Below are positions 11,601 through 20,294 of a DNA stretch of 24,435 bases, one piece after another. The DNA is from Mnemiopsis leidyi (taxonomy: Eukaryota > Ctenophora > Tentaculata > Lobata > Bolinopsidae): NCBI GenBank assembly GCA_000226015.1, contig JH154184.1, positions 142,690 to 167,124 of the forward strand. Reading direction: 5' to 3'. Position 1 is the first letter of the stretch. The number at the start of each line of letters is the position of its first letter. Made by a program: the position numbers and the translations under genes. Under the pieces are notes generated by a model. The model made no database searches and was not told the origin of the DNA. It saw nothing but the letters and a program-made list of their open reading frames with translations.

Positions 11601-13246
11601 CAGCAGCCATGATGTATTTATGTCACGCAACTTTAAACTATTTTATGATTGTTCAATGTTCAGTGCAATGTGTCTCCTCTTTGTAAATATTCCTTAAGAT
11701 TTGAAACACCGCATCTTTTATCTTAACTCAACAACTTTACCAGGCGATAAAGAAATTCTCCGACTGTCACCTTGCCAAGGTCGGTAAGATCAGCTCGGAC
11801 CGGTTCGTTGCAGTCGCCCAGGAGAACACAATCCAGCTCCTGCTGATCGGGGAACAAGGATCTCTCACCATACACAGTTACATTGACACTGAGGACATGT
11901 GTAACAGCCTCATCTTTTGTGGGGGTAATCTTTATTTTAGAATCAACTCAGTTCATTCTTACAGCTCTATCCAAAATCAGGACATTTTCAAGTTTTTGAA
12001 CTTCTTTAAATCAATATCAATGATAATACAACTTTACCCATTTAATTTCTTACCTGTCTGCACGGAAACTCTGAACCTTACTGTTTCCAAAATTTCTCAC
12101 GGTCAGTCACTACAAGAAAGGAACCCTTCAGGTCAACTTCTGACGTCAACCCAGAAGTTCTACGTTGTGGACCCGATCACCAACACCCTGGATCAGTTCC
12201 TAGATCCGAACGACACAACGCTGGCGTTCTACACTTACGGGGCAGTGCAGCGGGGAGTCCTCCCAGTAGGCCTGGTTTATCTGCAGGATACTGAGGAGAT
12301 CTTGCTTTGTTATCCGACCATGGGGGTCTTCGTCAACAAAAAGGTCTGTAAACTTAGTTATTTTGGACGCTTGATTTATAGAGTTCTATCCAAAAGTTCG
12401 TGCAACCAAAACATAAATGAAGATTTCTACTTTTTATTTAAAGATATCTATGCTAATATCTTTTGTTTCTTTCAGGGAAACCGATCTCGTCCCCATGACA
12501 TCCAGTGGGGTAGAACCCCCATCACGTTTGAGTACAGTGCCCCATTCCTCTTCGTGTCTCACGTCAATTGCTTGCAGGTAAGAGGGCACAACCCATGTAT
12601 TTGACACTAATAGCGATTAGATTTACTCGATTCATTTGTTGTAGAGTTGTTTCTGCCAATGCACAATAGGGTGATTATACCAGTATACCAGTATAAATTA
12701 CAAATTCTCTGTTCTCAGATGATCGAGCTTAGTAGTGAGATGTGCACCGACACATACATTCAACCTCCGCGCTACGCCGAAATGATCTCCAACACACGCT
12801 GCATCGGCGTCACGCCAAAAGGCACACTTGCCACGAACTCCACGTCGCATGCCTCCAACATCATGTTGCTGACAGGAAAAGTATGTCCCCGGCCTACGAG
12901 CTTCGTGGAGTCCGTCAGTTCCTCCCACTCCTCAGAACGAGGATCTCGGTACAGTCCAGGGGAGGAGCGGTACGGGGAGGAGCAGTACGGTGCGGAACAG
13001 TACCGTGCTGAACAGTACGGAGCTCCAGGCTCCGACCAGCAGTACCGGGCCTCCCGCTCCGACCGGTACATCTCGGAGGACGAGCTTTATGGACATCAGG
13101 ACAACCACGGCTCATTCGACAATCGAACCTCGTCCGTGTCGGAATACTTCGGGAGACCGATAAACTTGAACACGTCCATTCAGTCTAGCTTGATGGAGGA
13201 GATTAGTGACGAGTGGGAGACAAGATCTGAGGTGGCCAGGTTTTAG
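2642..13246 (+). CDS. CIT: citron Rho-interacting kinase (citron) orthologue, C-terminal part, 25 exons
   Basis: Citron is a Rho effector and midbody scaffold of cytokinesis. In animals it has a kinase domain, a long coiled coil, then C1, PH and CNH domains. Exons: 2642-2772, 3576-3677, 3975-4079, 5000-5111, 5324-5441, 5626-5713, 5967-6098, 6609-6777, 7006-7191, 7335-7493, 7742-7832, 7942-8148, 8619-8727, 9113-9240, 9391-9519, 9649-9801, 10077-10244, 10378-10498, 10816-10966, 11097-11247, 11424-11542, 11744-11924, 12132-12343, 12476-12577, 12719-13246. All have AG/GT borders and join in phase, giving 3852 nt: 1283 residues plus TAG. Five donors are the weak GTTTG or GTTAG type. The C1-PH-CNH order, the CGLPAEL motif after C1 and the absence of a CRIB motif separate it from MRCK and ROCK. 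The kinase domain and about half of the coiled coil are not in the window, so the 5' end is partial. Identity is very firm; individual borders are inferred. Confidence 0.93.
2773..3575 (+). other. citron intron, 803 bases, nothing further recognised
   Basis: It begins GTAAAC and ends TTACAG. It contains two short unrelated open frames without coiled-coil character or splice sites in phase, which I treat as chance. Confidence 0.7.
4080..4999 (+). other. citron intron, 920 bases, with donor-proximal tandem repeat
   Basis: It begins GTAATT and ends TTCCCTCAG. An earlier TTCTAG acceptor near 4902 would extend the next exon but puts it out of frame and reaches a stop, so the 5000 border is preferred. 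The first 90 bases hold a 22-bp repeat described separately. The rest shows nothing I recognise. Confidence 0.7.
4101..4166 (+). repeat. 22-bp tandem repeat just inside a 5' splice site
   Basis: GTAGTTGA(A/G)ATATAGCTGACAA units start at 4101, 4123 and 4145. Each unit border, CTG(A/C)A(A/G)-GTAGTTGA, resembles the true exon-intron junction at 4079/4080 (CTGACAG-GTAATTGA). The array therefore looks like serial duplication of the donor region. Confidence 0.85.
5781..5965 (+). repeat. (ACAAT)n pentanucleotide microsatellite abutting a 3' splice site
   Basis: About 37 units of ACAAT, with one frame slip near 5830 and a few ACAGT variants, fill the end of a citron intron (5714-5966). The acceptor AG at 5965-5966 sits immediately after the last unit, so the usual pyrimidine tract has been replaced by repeat. 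The open frames across it are repeat artefacts. Confidence 0.95.
6099..6608 (+). other. citron intron, 510 bases, nothing recognised
   Basis: It begins GTAAGA and ends CATTTAG. No repeats or coding segments stand out apart from short CTATAC/ACTATAC runs near 6220-6290. Confidence 0.7.
8149..8618 (+). other. citron intron, 470 bases, nothing recognised
   Basis: It begins GTAGGT and ends TATCACCAG. The exon frame runs on for about 50 codons into the intron before a stop, which is unremarkable. Confidence 0.7.
8728..9112 (+). other. citron intron, 385 bases, weak donor, nothing else recognised
   Basis: It begins GTTTGC, a weak donor, and ends TTATTCTGCAG. The exon frame runs on for about 70 codons into the intron, but that sequence does not resemble citron. 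Confidence 0.65.
9391..9801 (+). other. CIT: C1 (phorbol-ester/DAG-type) zinc domain of citron (exons 15-16)
   Basis: Two exons (9391-9519, 9649-9801) encode the full zinc-binding pattern H-x12-C-x2-C-x12-C-x2-C-x4-H-x2-C-x7-C at about residues 635-683 of the partial product. It starts at PHRFEEKT and ends at PQTCGLPAEL. All eight ligands are present and the spacing is that of vertebrate citron. The Gly-Leu-Pro-Ala-Glu stretch right after the last Cys is also citron-like. Citron C1 is generally regarded as atypical, so diacylglycerol binding should not be assumed. Confidence 0.93.
9860..10028 (+). repeat. 38-bp tandem repeat in the intron between C1 and PH exons
   Basis: Units marked by ATGGCAAA and AAAGACTC start near 9864, 9902, 9940, 9978 and 10016, an exact 38-base period with 10-20% divergence between units. 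The array takes up most of the intron 9802-10076 and stops about 50 bases before the acceptor of the PH-domain exon. Confidence 0.92.
10077..10966 (+). other. CIT: PH domain of citron (exons 17-19)
   Basis: Three exons (10077-10244, 10378-10498, 10816-10966) encode about residues 714-835. The opening is GTLQEGKLKVMKASRGQWVP followed by a YHVMLSKNDIKFC strand pair. The closing helix is FSEKQQWIGTLESIT with the invariant PH tryptophan. Its best equivalent in vertebrate citron is the helix with the motif [20 protein letters not shown]. The domain is expected to help membrane or cortical targeting. The last exon runs on into the linker to the CNH domain. Confidence 0.9.
10499..10815 (+). other. 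citron intron, 317 bases, with a 14-base C run
   Basis: It begins GTTTGTGC and ends TTTCATCTAG. A homopolymer of 14 C lies at 10741-10754, a place prone to slippage and sequencing error. Being intronic, an error there would not affect the reading frame. Confidence 0.75.
11097..13246 (+). other. CIT: CNH domain and Tyr/Ser-rich C-terminal tail of citron (exons 20-25)
   Basis: The citron-homology beta-propeller starts near residue 856 with the diagnostic VLVGTEQGLFAL and continues through KFYVVD, ILLCYPTMGVFVN, FLFVSH and the last-exon PPRYAEMI segment, to about residue 1162. Each block aligns with vertebrate citron without gaps at the exon joins, which supports the chosen splice sites. Residues 1163-1283 form a hydrophilic tail with a degenerate five-residue EQYGA-type repeat. 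The protein ends in EVARF, not in the class I PDZ ligand found at the vertebrate citron C-terminus. Confidence 0.9.
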
Positions 13247-13510
13247 GTGGCCTCCCTCGTCTTAGAGTTTGATTTGAGCTGAAAACAGACAAACATAGTT
13301 TCCGGCGAATTGACTGTTGAAATTGAGTTAAAAAGGGTTCGATGGATCTTTTGGGTGGCTATTTTGGACTTAATATGAGAAGTAATAGTAGTTTGAATTG
13401 GTTGATGTTATTGACTATGCGTGATTATGCGCTAATGTGCACGATCTGCGCAGTTCGCACACACGTGTTGCTCAGAGTTTGCGGAGTATAAACTTCAAGT
13501 ATTTGTTTTG

Positions 13511-13516
13511 AATAAA
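13511..13516 (+). terminator. poly(A) signal of the citron gene
   Basis: AATAAA lies 265 bases after the citron stop codon. GT-rich sequence (GTGTTATTTGTTATGTTTTGAGTG) follows about 30 bases later, the usual arrangement for cleavage and polyadenylation. Confidence 0.75.
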
Positions 13517-14519
13517 CCATTCACTTTGAGGCTTTCTCAATCGAATGAAGTGTTATTTGTTATGTTTTGAGTGACCAACGAGTAATACATTTTTAAACCC
13601 ATGATACCGATTTTTAATTTTATAGAGTCAACGTGAGTTTCGATTTTGATTTTTAAGAGGTTAAATTCGGTAAAATAAGCGATGTTTTAAAATTACGCTT
13701 CAGTTAATTTCTATTCGTAGTTTTCATATTATGAACTGAACGTCATCTTTACTTAGTATATGTGTTGCTGTAAATTTATCGATACTTAACCAATCACTTG
13801 CACTGTACAGAAGCGCTCAAGCACTATGATCAGTGTCCTATTCAGCTAGTACGAAAATTGATGCTCGATAATGATGGAATTTTGTTAAATCCTTCGGTAA
13901 GTGAAACCTTTAAGATAACTTAGACTTCAGATGACCGAATTATGGTAGGGCGGATCCTAATGAAGTTTGACAGTTGACAGGCATTAAGCCCAAATATTGT
14001 TCCGAGCATATACAGTTACATTTTCTTGTCCTGTTGGTTGTTCAGGATCAGTTTTAAATGTGATGGGAGAGGCCAGTCGATCCTACTTACTGTTTTACAG
14101 TTACTTACTGCTCCTATTTTCAAAATCAGAAAGAAGTGAACTGATATGACTGAAACGTTTTACTGTGACAATGAGTCTTGATAATACAGAGCGAAATATG
14201 AATGGAGAGTTAAAAGTATGATAGTGCATGTTTTTAATTAATTTTTATTGAAAGTAAATTTGATCATTACATTAAGACTGTTCATTATACTGTTTTATTC
14301 TGATTTTGTTATATTAGTTTATCAATTGTCGAAAACCTAGCCATAAAGTAGATAAATCAATACGGCCAGTTTCACTGACAGAGTGTTCACCATCCCTGAT
14401 GAAACCAGTCCACTGCAAAAAAAGACCGTCACTGACAGTGTCAGAGGTTTTTTTTCTAATACCCCTTACCACTTACGTAACACAATAATACTCTCGTAAT
14501 CTGAGGGCCGGGTGTAATC
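13517..14519. other. intergenic, nothing recognised
   Basis: No open frame over 60 codons, RNA gene or large repeat was seen. There is a small palindromic stretch, ACTGACAGTGTCAG, near 14430. Confidence 0.6.
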
Positions 14520-16330
14520 TTACTATCTAGACTGAGAAGTGAGAGGTACCATCATGGCCCATGGTATACTACGGGAGTACAACTGGGGTATTTCTTCGGC
14601 TCTACAGGAGTACTTAGTTTGGGTACTACTATGGTACTGCTGGGTATCTTCTAGGGAACTATAGCTGGGTTACTGCTGGGATACTACTAAAAACTACTCT
14701 GCATCAATTATGTTGTGGGTGGGCCGAAGGATCAACCAAGCTACATGATGTGTACGGAGCAGATATTTGAACGGACACGATTTCCACCGATAGTCAATTC
14801 AGAAAATTCATGGGCCGGCATGGGACAACACACCCGTTAACATTCAGTGCACACCTCTGGGAGTCGAGCTTGCTCGAAATGAGGACCTTAAAAAGGCCCC
14901 CTCCCCACTTGAAACTGCATCAATTATAGCAGCTTATATGGTCTCTTTCAAATTTTGCGACTTTTGGGCCTATCTAAAATTCTGTAAAGAAGAACATGCT
15001 GATTGGACCTTGCGTTTAGGAGTTAGAGCCAAAAATGAGGATAAATTTGGGAATTTTGGGTGTGACGTTTGTTTGATCAGGCTTTAGATTACCCTCAGTA
15101 GGGAACTGCAGTAGTTCCCATCAGGGTACTTCTGGGGAACTACTGCAAGGGTTTTACTGGGGTACTACTGTGGCACAATTCGGGTACCCTTGGGATACTA
15201 CTCTGTTACTACTGGGATACTACTGTTACTTCTGGGATACTTCTGGGATACTACTGAGATACTACCGTGGTTTGTAGGGGTACTTTTGGGATAATACCAG
15301 GACACCACAGGAGTACTACTGGGGTAATGCCTTGGCACCTCTTGGATACTACTGTGGTGCTTCTTTGATACTACTGGGATATAACTGGGGTGCTCCTGGC
15401 CTGAGTTACTAAGTTTGGGTACTACTGAAGTACTGCTGGGATACTACTGAGGTTCTACAGGGGTTAAACTGGGGTACTATAGCTTGGTTACAACTGCGAT
15501 GCTACTGGGGTTCTTCTGTGGTACTACTGGGATACTACTGAGTACTGAGGTACAACAGGGACAGTACAGGGTTAATACTGCGGTAATTCTAAGGTACTAT
15601 TGTAGTGCAACTGAGATACTCCTTACTACTGAGGTATTACTGTGGTGCTACAGTGGTTTATAGGGGTATTACTGTGGTGCTACAGTGGTTTATAGGGGTA
15701 TTACTGTGGTGCTACAGTGGTTTATAGGGGTATTACTGTGGTGCTACAGTGGTTTATAGGGGTATTACTGTGGTGCTACAGTGGTTTATAGGGGTATATG
15801 TTTGCTAGTGCCTATTGGACATTACTGGGGTACCCCAAACAGGAGTACTACAGGAGTACTACAGGAGTACTTCTAGGGTGGAACAGAGGTACTACTGGGC
15901 TAATACTTCTGGATTACTTCTGGGATACTACTATGGTGCTACTGAGATACTACTGGGATATTTCTGTGGTACCACTGGGTTACTCAGTCGCGATACTACT
16001 GAGGTTCTACAGGGCCAGGGGTTTAACTGGGTTACTAAAACTTGGTTACTACTGGGTTACTCAGTCGGGATACTACAATCGTCCCGCTGGGATAAGATTT
16101 GGGTACAACAGGGACAGTACAGGGGTTATTCTGGGATTACACTTGGGTACTATTGTGCAACCGAGGTTCATCTTTCTACCGTGGTATTACTATTACTCTG
16201 ATACTATTGAGTTACTACAAGAGTTCTTCAGTGGTTTATTGGGGTACTATTGGGATATTACTGGGGTACCACTTGGGTACTACTGGTGTACTACAGGAGT
16301 AAAATAGTACTACTGCAGGAGTTCAAAAGG
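14520..16330. repeat. degenerate minisatellite of TACTACTGGG-type units
   Basis: Two blocks, about 14530-14700 and 15095-16330, are made of loosely repeated 10-11 base units of the form GGG(G/A)TACTACT, with every degree of divergence. Between them lies about 390 bases of unrelated sequence. Open frames of up to 169 codons across the array consist of Tyr-Trp-Gly-Thr-Leu combinations dictated by the repeat, so they are not genes. Confidence 0.93.
15634..15793. repeat. 32-bp tandem array, five identical copies
   Basis: Units starting GTATTACTGTGGTGCTACAG begin at 15634, 15666, 15698, 15730 and 15762. A sixth unit breaks off after 15794. The copies are identical, unlike the diverged units around them, so this sub-array expanded recently from a block of the older minisatellite. 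Confidence 0.96.
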
Positions 16331-17031
16331 AGTTCAACTGGGCAATACAGGACTAGTCTTCGAAATGATCTTTAGAGTTTAGATAAAAAGCAACCTCCTT
16401 CTGTCATTTCTTAAACTTAAACGTATGGGCTATACTGGTTTAAAAAAGCTCTACTGCCTGATAGATGATTAGGTCTACTTGATGTTTGCTAGTGCTAAAA
16501 CACTTCACAACCGTCAAATATAATCTGTTTTAATGCTTTCTTGTGGTTAAATTGATGAAAAAAAGCAGTATATTGGCCAATTTTGATAACCCAACAAAAT
16601 TACCTAATATAATTCCTAAAGTTGGATAAAGTTTAGATATTTGAGGGCCCAAAAAGCCTCATTTTTATCTTCGGGGACCCTGAGGACCCTCAAGGGCCCT
16701 TAAAAATGGGCTATTAAGGGGCGTGCTCCCCCTATGTATAACTATAGCATAGCAACGTTATCGCGATAGCTTAGAATTGCGATTCTATTTACAGCGTACG
16801 GTTTGTTGGACACGTCAAGTAGCAAAATAGCAAATATAAGTATGCCGTATTATTCATTCTTGATAATAGAGACATTAAGTATTGTCTTAATATGAATATT
16901 GATACGATCATCTCGATTCGAAATCGAATCATTTGTGCACTTGTAAATTATTCATACGTTCATTTCTGGGTCGATTGAAAGTTTTGCACTGAGCATTATA
17001 AGATGAAAACCTCACTTGTGACCTGGCAAGT
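16331..17031. other. intergenic, nothing firm recognised
   Basis: A GGGCCC-containing stretch at about 16640-16720 (GAGGGCCC, then CAAGGGCCCTT) could form an imperfect hairpin. Otherwise there is no gene or repeat I can support. Its right end leads into the promoter of the membrane-protein gene. Confidence 0.5.
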
Positions 17032-17073
17032 CACGTGGGTTCTTGTAATTGTATTCGTAACGGGGTATATAAG
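17032..17073 (+). promoter_or_regulatory. E-box and TATA box upstream of the membrane-protein gene
   Basis: A canonical CACGTG E-box lies at 17032-17037 and a TATATAAG TATA box at 17066-17073. Transcription would be expected to start about 25-30 bases further on, near 17096-17103, leaving a leader of about 105 bases before the ATG at 17206. This is inferred from spacing only; no transcript evidence is available. Confidence 0.6.
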
Positions 17074-17113
17074 CCACTTAAATCTTCTCCAAGATTTGCG
17101 GATACAACACTTG

Positions 17114-17149
17114 ATGGCAGGAACTCAGCAACTGAAAAGCGAGGACTAG
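17114..17149 (+). other. possible short upstream ORF (11 codons) in the leader
   Basis: An ATG at 17114 begins 11 codons ending in TAG at 17147-17149, between the predicted transcription start and the main ATG. If transcription starts near 17096 it would be the first start codon met by scanning ribosomes and could lower translation of the main frame. Another ATG, at 17183, is out of frame with the gene. Confidence 0.35.
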
Positions 17150-17205
17150 AAGTCAACTTATTGATTTAAAGAAAGTAATTGCATGCCAATTGCCATATCA
17201 ACATT

Positions 17206-18477
17206 ATGTCCATGCTAAATTGGTTTGAAGATCTCCTTTCCAAGACAGACGAATCGGATTTCAATAAAGATATCGTTCCGGACATAGTTGAACTTGTGAT
17301 ACATGATGGGGACACTGTTTATGCCGAGTGGGACTTGTCTACGGAGCTCAGGGAAAAAGGGATGGCCTTGAAGAATTTCTCGAATGCATCCTTAAATTTA
17401 GATGTCGAATTTCTATTCGTGCATAAAGATCTCGCTGAAAGATACAAAGACGAGGAATCATTCCGAAAGATTTTGGAGCTATCATTGAACGACAGTTTAA
17501 CGCTTTGGAAAAACAACGAGAATACGAATACTACACTTTATTTAGAAGGTGAAGGGATAGGCATTTATGTAAGACATGGAATAGGAGCTTTAGCAATGGT
17601 GTTCGGTCTGAGTGGGCTTATCATGAAAATTATAACTGCTCCTCAGGCCAGGGTCGTGAAGGTTACAAGAATATGCGGCTCTGTAATGTGCATATTAACA
17701 GCGATTATTGTGATCTTTGAAGAGGCTATGAAGCATAAGAGTCTTTTAAATCAAAATGAAATTCGCCATTTTTCGGTCGAAACGCTGTCGATTATTACAG
17801 GAGGTGTAGCAAATGTACTTTTAAAGGCTTTTCTAATGAGTTGGAAAATCTTCACCGTGTTCATTTACATGTTTCAAAACATCATGCTGTATTTGCCGTT
17901 TTACTTTCGCGAACATCGAAAGGCTTTAAGTAAATGTCTACTCCGTCTCTCTTTAACTCAATCTGCCTTAATCCTGGCACTTTATTTAGGATGGGTCATT
18001 GAGCTGATATTGATGACCAACGATGTGTGTGAGGACATAGCGAGCCGCTCCGAAAAATTGCACGTCGTTCAGCTATGTGTCGGAAGTATAGGTTTTAGCG
18101 GTTCTCTCCTTCTAAGTTTTATTTTTATTGTGGGTTACTACCGAAAGAATGTCAACGGTCTGAGAAAGTCAGAGGTCAAGAGCATAAGAAAGACATTAAT
18201 AGCTTGCTCTATAGAAATATTGTTTGATCTGGTGGTGCTTGCCATCTTTCTTTCACGTACGGTGACCTGTCTATCTTTTAATCCATACCAGTTCTTCAAT
18301 TTTGGCTTCGTTCATCAACCTACAAAGCGATCTAGGTGTAACGTTAGGTTCAAATGGTGGGCACTCGATTCTGGACTGTCTGAATGTACAATAACCATCC
18401 TCCAATGTCAACCAATTCTGCAGGAGGTTTTCTATGTCTTTTCCGAGCTTGCTTCTTTTATCTCAAAAAAGAAATAA
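17206..18477 (+). CDS. unclassified intronless multipass membrane protein (possible 7TM)
   Basis: A single uninterrupted frame encodes 423 residues; I do not recognise the family. The first ATG in frame is 17206 (A at -3), with another at 17212. The frame is open slightly upstream but has no ATG there. Residues 1-120 are hydrophilic and acidic, with several N-glycosylation sequons (NFS, NAS, NDS, NTT) and no signal peptide. Hydrophobic helices follow at about 126-146, 153-172, 194-212, 214-232, 250-271, 289-312 and 331-352; these could be the seven helices of a receptor-like fold. A basic, Cys-containing segment (PTKRSRCNVRFKWW) then precedes a hydrophobic C-terminal stretch at about 402-419 and a terminal KKK. 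Lacking introns among intron-rich neighbours, it may belong to a lineage-specific, retrocopy-derived or intronless receptor family. An ion channel or transporter fragment cannot be excluded. No poly(A) signal is evident close downstream. Confidence 0.72.
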   Translation: MSMLNWFEDLLSKTDESDFNKDIVPDIVELVIHDGDTVYAEWDLSTELREKGMALKNFSNASLNLDVEFLFVHKDLAERYKDEESFRKILELSLNDSLTLWKNNENTNTTLYLEGEGIGIYVRHGIGALAMVFGLSGLIMKIITAPQARVVKVTRICGSVMCILTAIIVIFEEAMKHKSLLNQNEIRHFSVETLSIITGGVANVLLKAFLMSWKIFTVFIYMFQNIMLYLPFYFREHRKALSKCLLRLSLTQSALILALYLGWVIELILMTNDVCEDIASRSEKLHVVQLCVGSIGFSGSLLLSFIFIVGYYRKNVNGLRKSEVKSIRKTLIACSIEILFDLVVLAIFLSRTVTCLSFNPYQFFNFGFVHQPTKRSRCNVRFKWWALDSGLSECTITILQCQPILQEVFYVFSELASFISKKK

Positions 18478-19459
18478 TGCTTGAACTTGTCTCGTTCATT
18501 CAGTGTATATGTGTATGACTACAGACTATATCAATATGACGGAATTATTGAATGTGCGATCTGAACTAGAAGACATCGCTCAGATCACGGGTGGTGAAGC
18601 ACTAGCAGGAACAATTTACAGTTACACGCAGTTTATGGTTTGATAAAAGAGGCTTGGTTTCACTGTAGAGCTTTAAGCATGTAGCAGCAGATTTCGTTTT
18701 GAGGGGAACTTTCATGTTCCCGAGAATTTTTTCCCTTAAAATGATAAATCGTTCCTTTTAAACTAATTTTCAGTATCCAGGCCTATAACAGGGCCAACCC
18801 TGGATAGCACTAATTTCAAATTGGAGCTAAATTGTATAGATAGATTTCGATAAACTTTCAATCCTGACCTAATGAATCGTTTATTTTTAAAAAATCAATC
18901 AGAAAACGAACATTTCTGGTTTTCAGTGGCAAGCGTTTGTTTTTTGACTTTGAGGCTTATGGTACAATTTGAATTTCGATCAATTTATCTAACTTTGAGC
19001 ATCAACTACCATATAAACAAGTGATTCAGCTTGCCTGGGCGGAAATTTCTGATTTTTCTGTTTTTCAACTAGCCACTGGCATTCTCATTCCCTACTAGCC
19101 TTTCTTAAGCAATTTCTCCCATCTAATACCGGATTCTTGGTTAAGCATTGAGTTCAAAAAGGTTGCGAAAAATCTCTCTCAAATTTGGATTTATAGCCAT
19201 ATTAACTTTCGTCTGTTATTCGGTCAAATTTATGCACAGAAAGGCGAAAGCACGCAATTTCTGGGGAAAAATTTCTGTTAGCTTTCAATTTTGAGCTTCT
19301 TGGCGGCATATGAAATCGACCTTTTCTGCAGGGGCTGCTGGAAGGAACTTAGCAGTCAGCATTTAGTATCGCTTTAGTTAATATTTTGTGCTGCTTTTTA
19401 TTTGTTAAATTATCAAAGGTCATAGCAACTATTGAACGATTTAAAGCAAACGAAGGGGA
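18478..19459. other. intergenic between convergent genes, nothing recognised
   Basis: No open frame over 60 codons, tandem repeat or RNA gene was seen. The sequence is AT-rich and unremarkable. It should hold the 3' untranslated region of the membrane-protein gene. Confidence 0.55.
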
Positions 19460-19514
19460 GTGTGATATCGAAACATTATAAATGTATGTGTGATGGTAAT
19501 TTTCGATATCACAC
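19460..19514. repeat. perfect 14-bp inverted repeat (hairpin)
   Basis: GTGTGATATCGAAA at 19460-19473 is exactly complementary to TTTCGATATCACAC at 19501-19514, with a 27-base loop. The arms themselves contain the palindrome GATATC. Whether this is a transposon end, a regulatory hairpin or chance cannot be told from sequence alone. Confidence 0.85.
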
Positions 19515-19531
19515 GATCAATAAGTTCGCTT

Positions 19532-19681
19532 ATTGTATTAGCAACCGAATCCCATAACCAAAAGACAAATAGGCTTGAGATCGACTTTTACTCTTTTTAA
19601 AGTTTTTGCACTCTTTATCCAGCCAATATCGATATTTATAATTATATATCGGTTTTAACCACTGGGCGTTGCTAATATAAT
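19532..19681. repeat. imperfect inverted repeat, possible small foldback element
   Basis: ATTGTATTAGCAAC at 19532-19545 pairs with GTTGCTAATATAAT at 19668-19681 (13 of 14 bases). Further partial complementarity continues inward (CCCATAACC against GGTTTTAACCACTGGG). The interior also holds CCAATATCGAT facing ATATATCGG. This is the shape of a degenerate miniature inverted-repeat element of about 150 bases. Confidence 0.55.
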
Positions 19682-19837
19682 TATTCATTACAAAAGTCAG
19701 TTGAAAGTAGCGAGAACTTTCTTAAGCAGACCTGTCGAAACATTGTGCTCCAAGCAGAAATGAAAAGTGTGATCAATGATTAGATGCTCCAAGTCTCTAA
19801 ATCCCATTGGAAAAAATTTGACTTTGACACAAAACTG

Positions 19838-19843
19838 TTTTAT
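19838..19843 (-). terminator. candidate poly(A) signal of the PHAX-domain gene
   Basis: AATAAA on the minus strand (TTTATT as written) lies about 450 bases after that gene's stop codon at 20295-20297. No nearer canonical signal was found in the minus-strand direction. Confidence 0.4.
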
Positions 19844-20294
19844 TATTGTTTGCATATTACTTGTATCATTTGTTCAGAGTCAGACGTTCTTCGTAAAATC
19901 CAACCAGTGAATGGCATCAATCATTGTAAAAGTTCTACAATATAAAATAAATTATTCAGATACAAAATATCTTGCTCCAAGCCAGTCTTCCCGAAAAATG
20001 TTGAAAACAACGTCTGATTAAAAAGTCAGGTGATCAGCATTATTATGTTACACAAAACTTGTCTAGGGACGGGAGCATAACTGAATCTCGAATTAGAGAG
20101 CATTGTTCAATCCACAATGTCTGTTAACCAAGTACGGTGATTAAATGTTAAAATGTTAACATTAACAAAGTAAAGCCAAAGGTTTGACAATCCTGGAAGT
20201 AAAGCAAAATCTGGATGAGGAATTAAAAAGTTAGCACTTGAAAACTGACTAATTGATCAGTTTAGACTTTAGTGCCACGCCTTAATAGCCGATG

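Noticed and set aside
12698-13115. Several open frames on both strands, some Tyr/Ser- or Arg-rich
   Set aside because: They overlap the GC-richer last exon of citron in other frames. The citron frame is fixed by phase and homology.
15798-16307. 169-codon open frame rich in Tyr, Trp, Gly and Thr
   Set aside because: It is the direct translation of the TACTACTGGG-type minisatellite and begins inside it. Two other frames are also open for the same reason.
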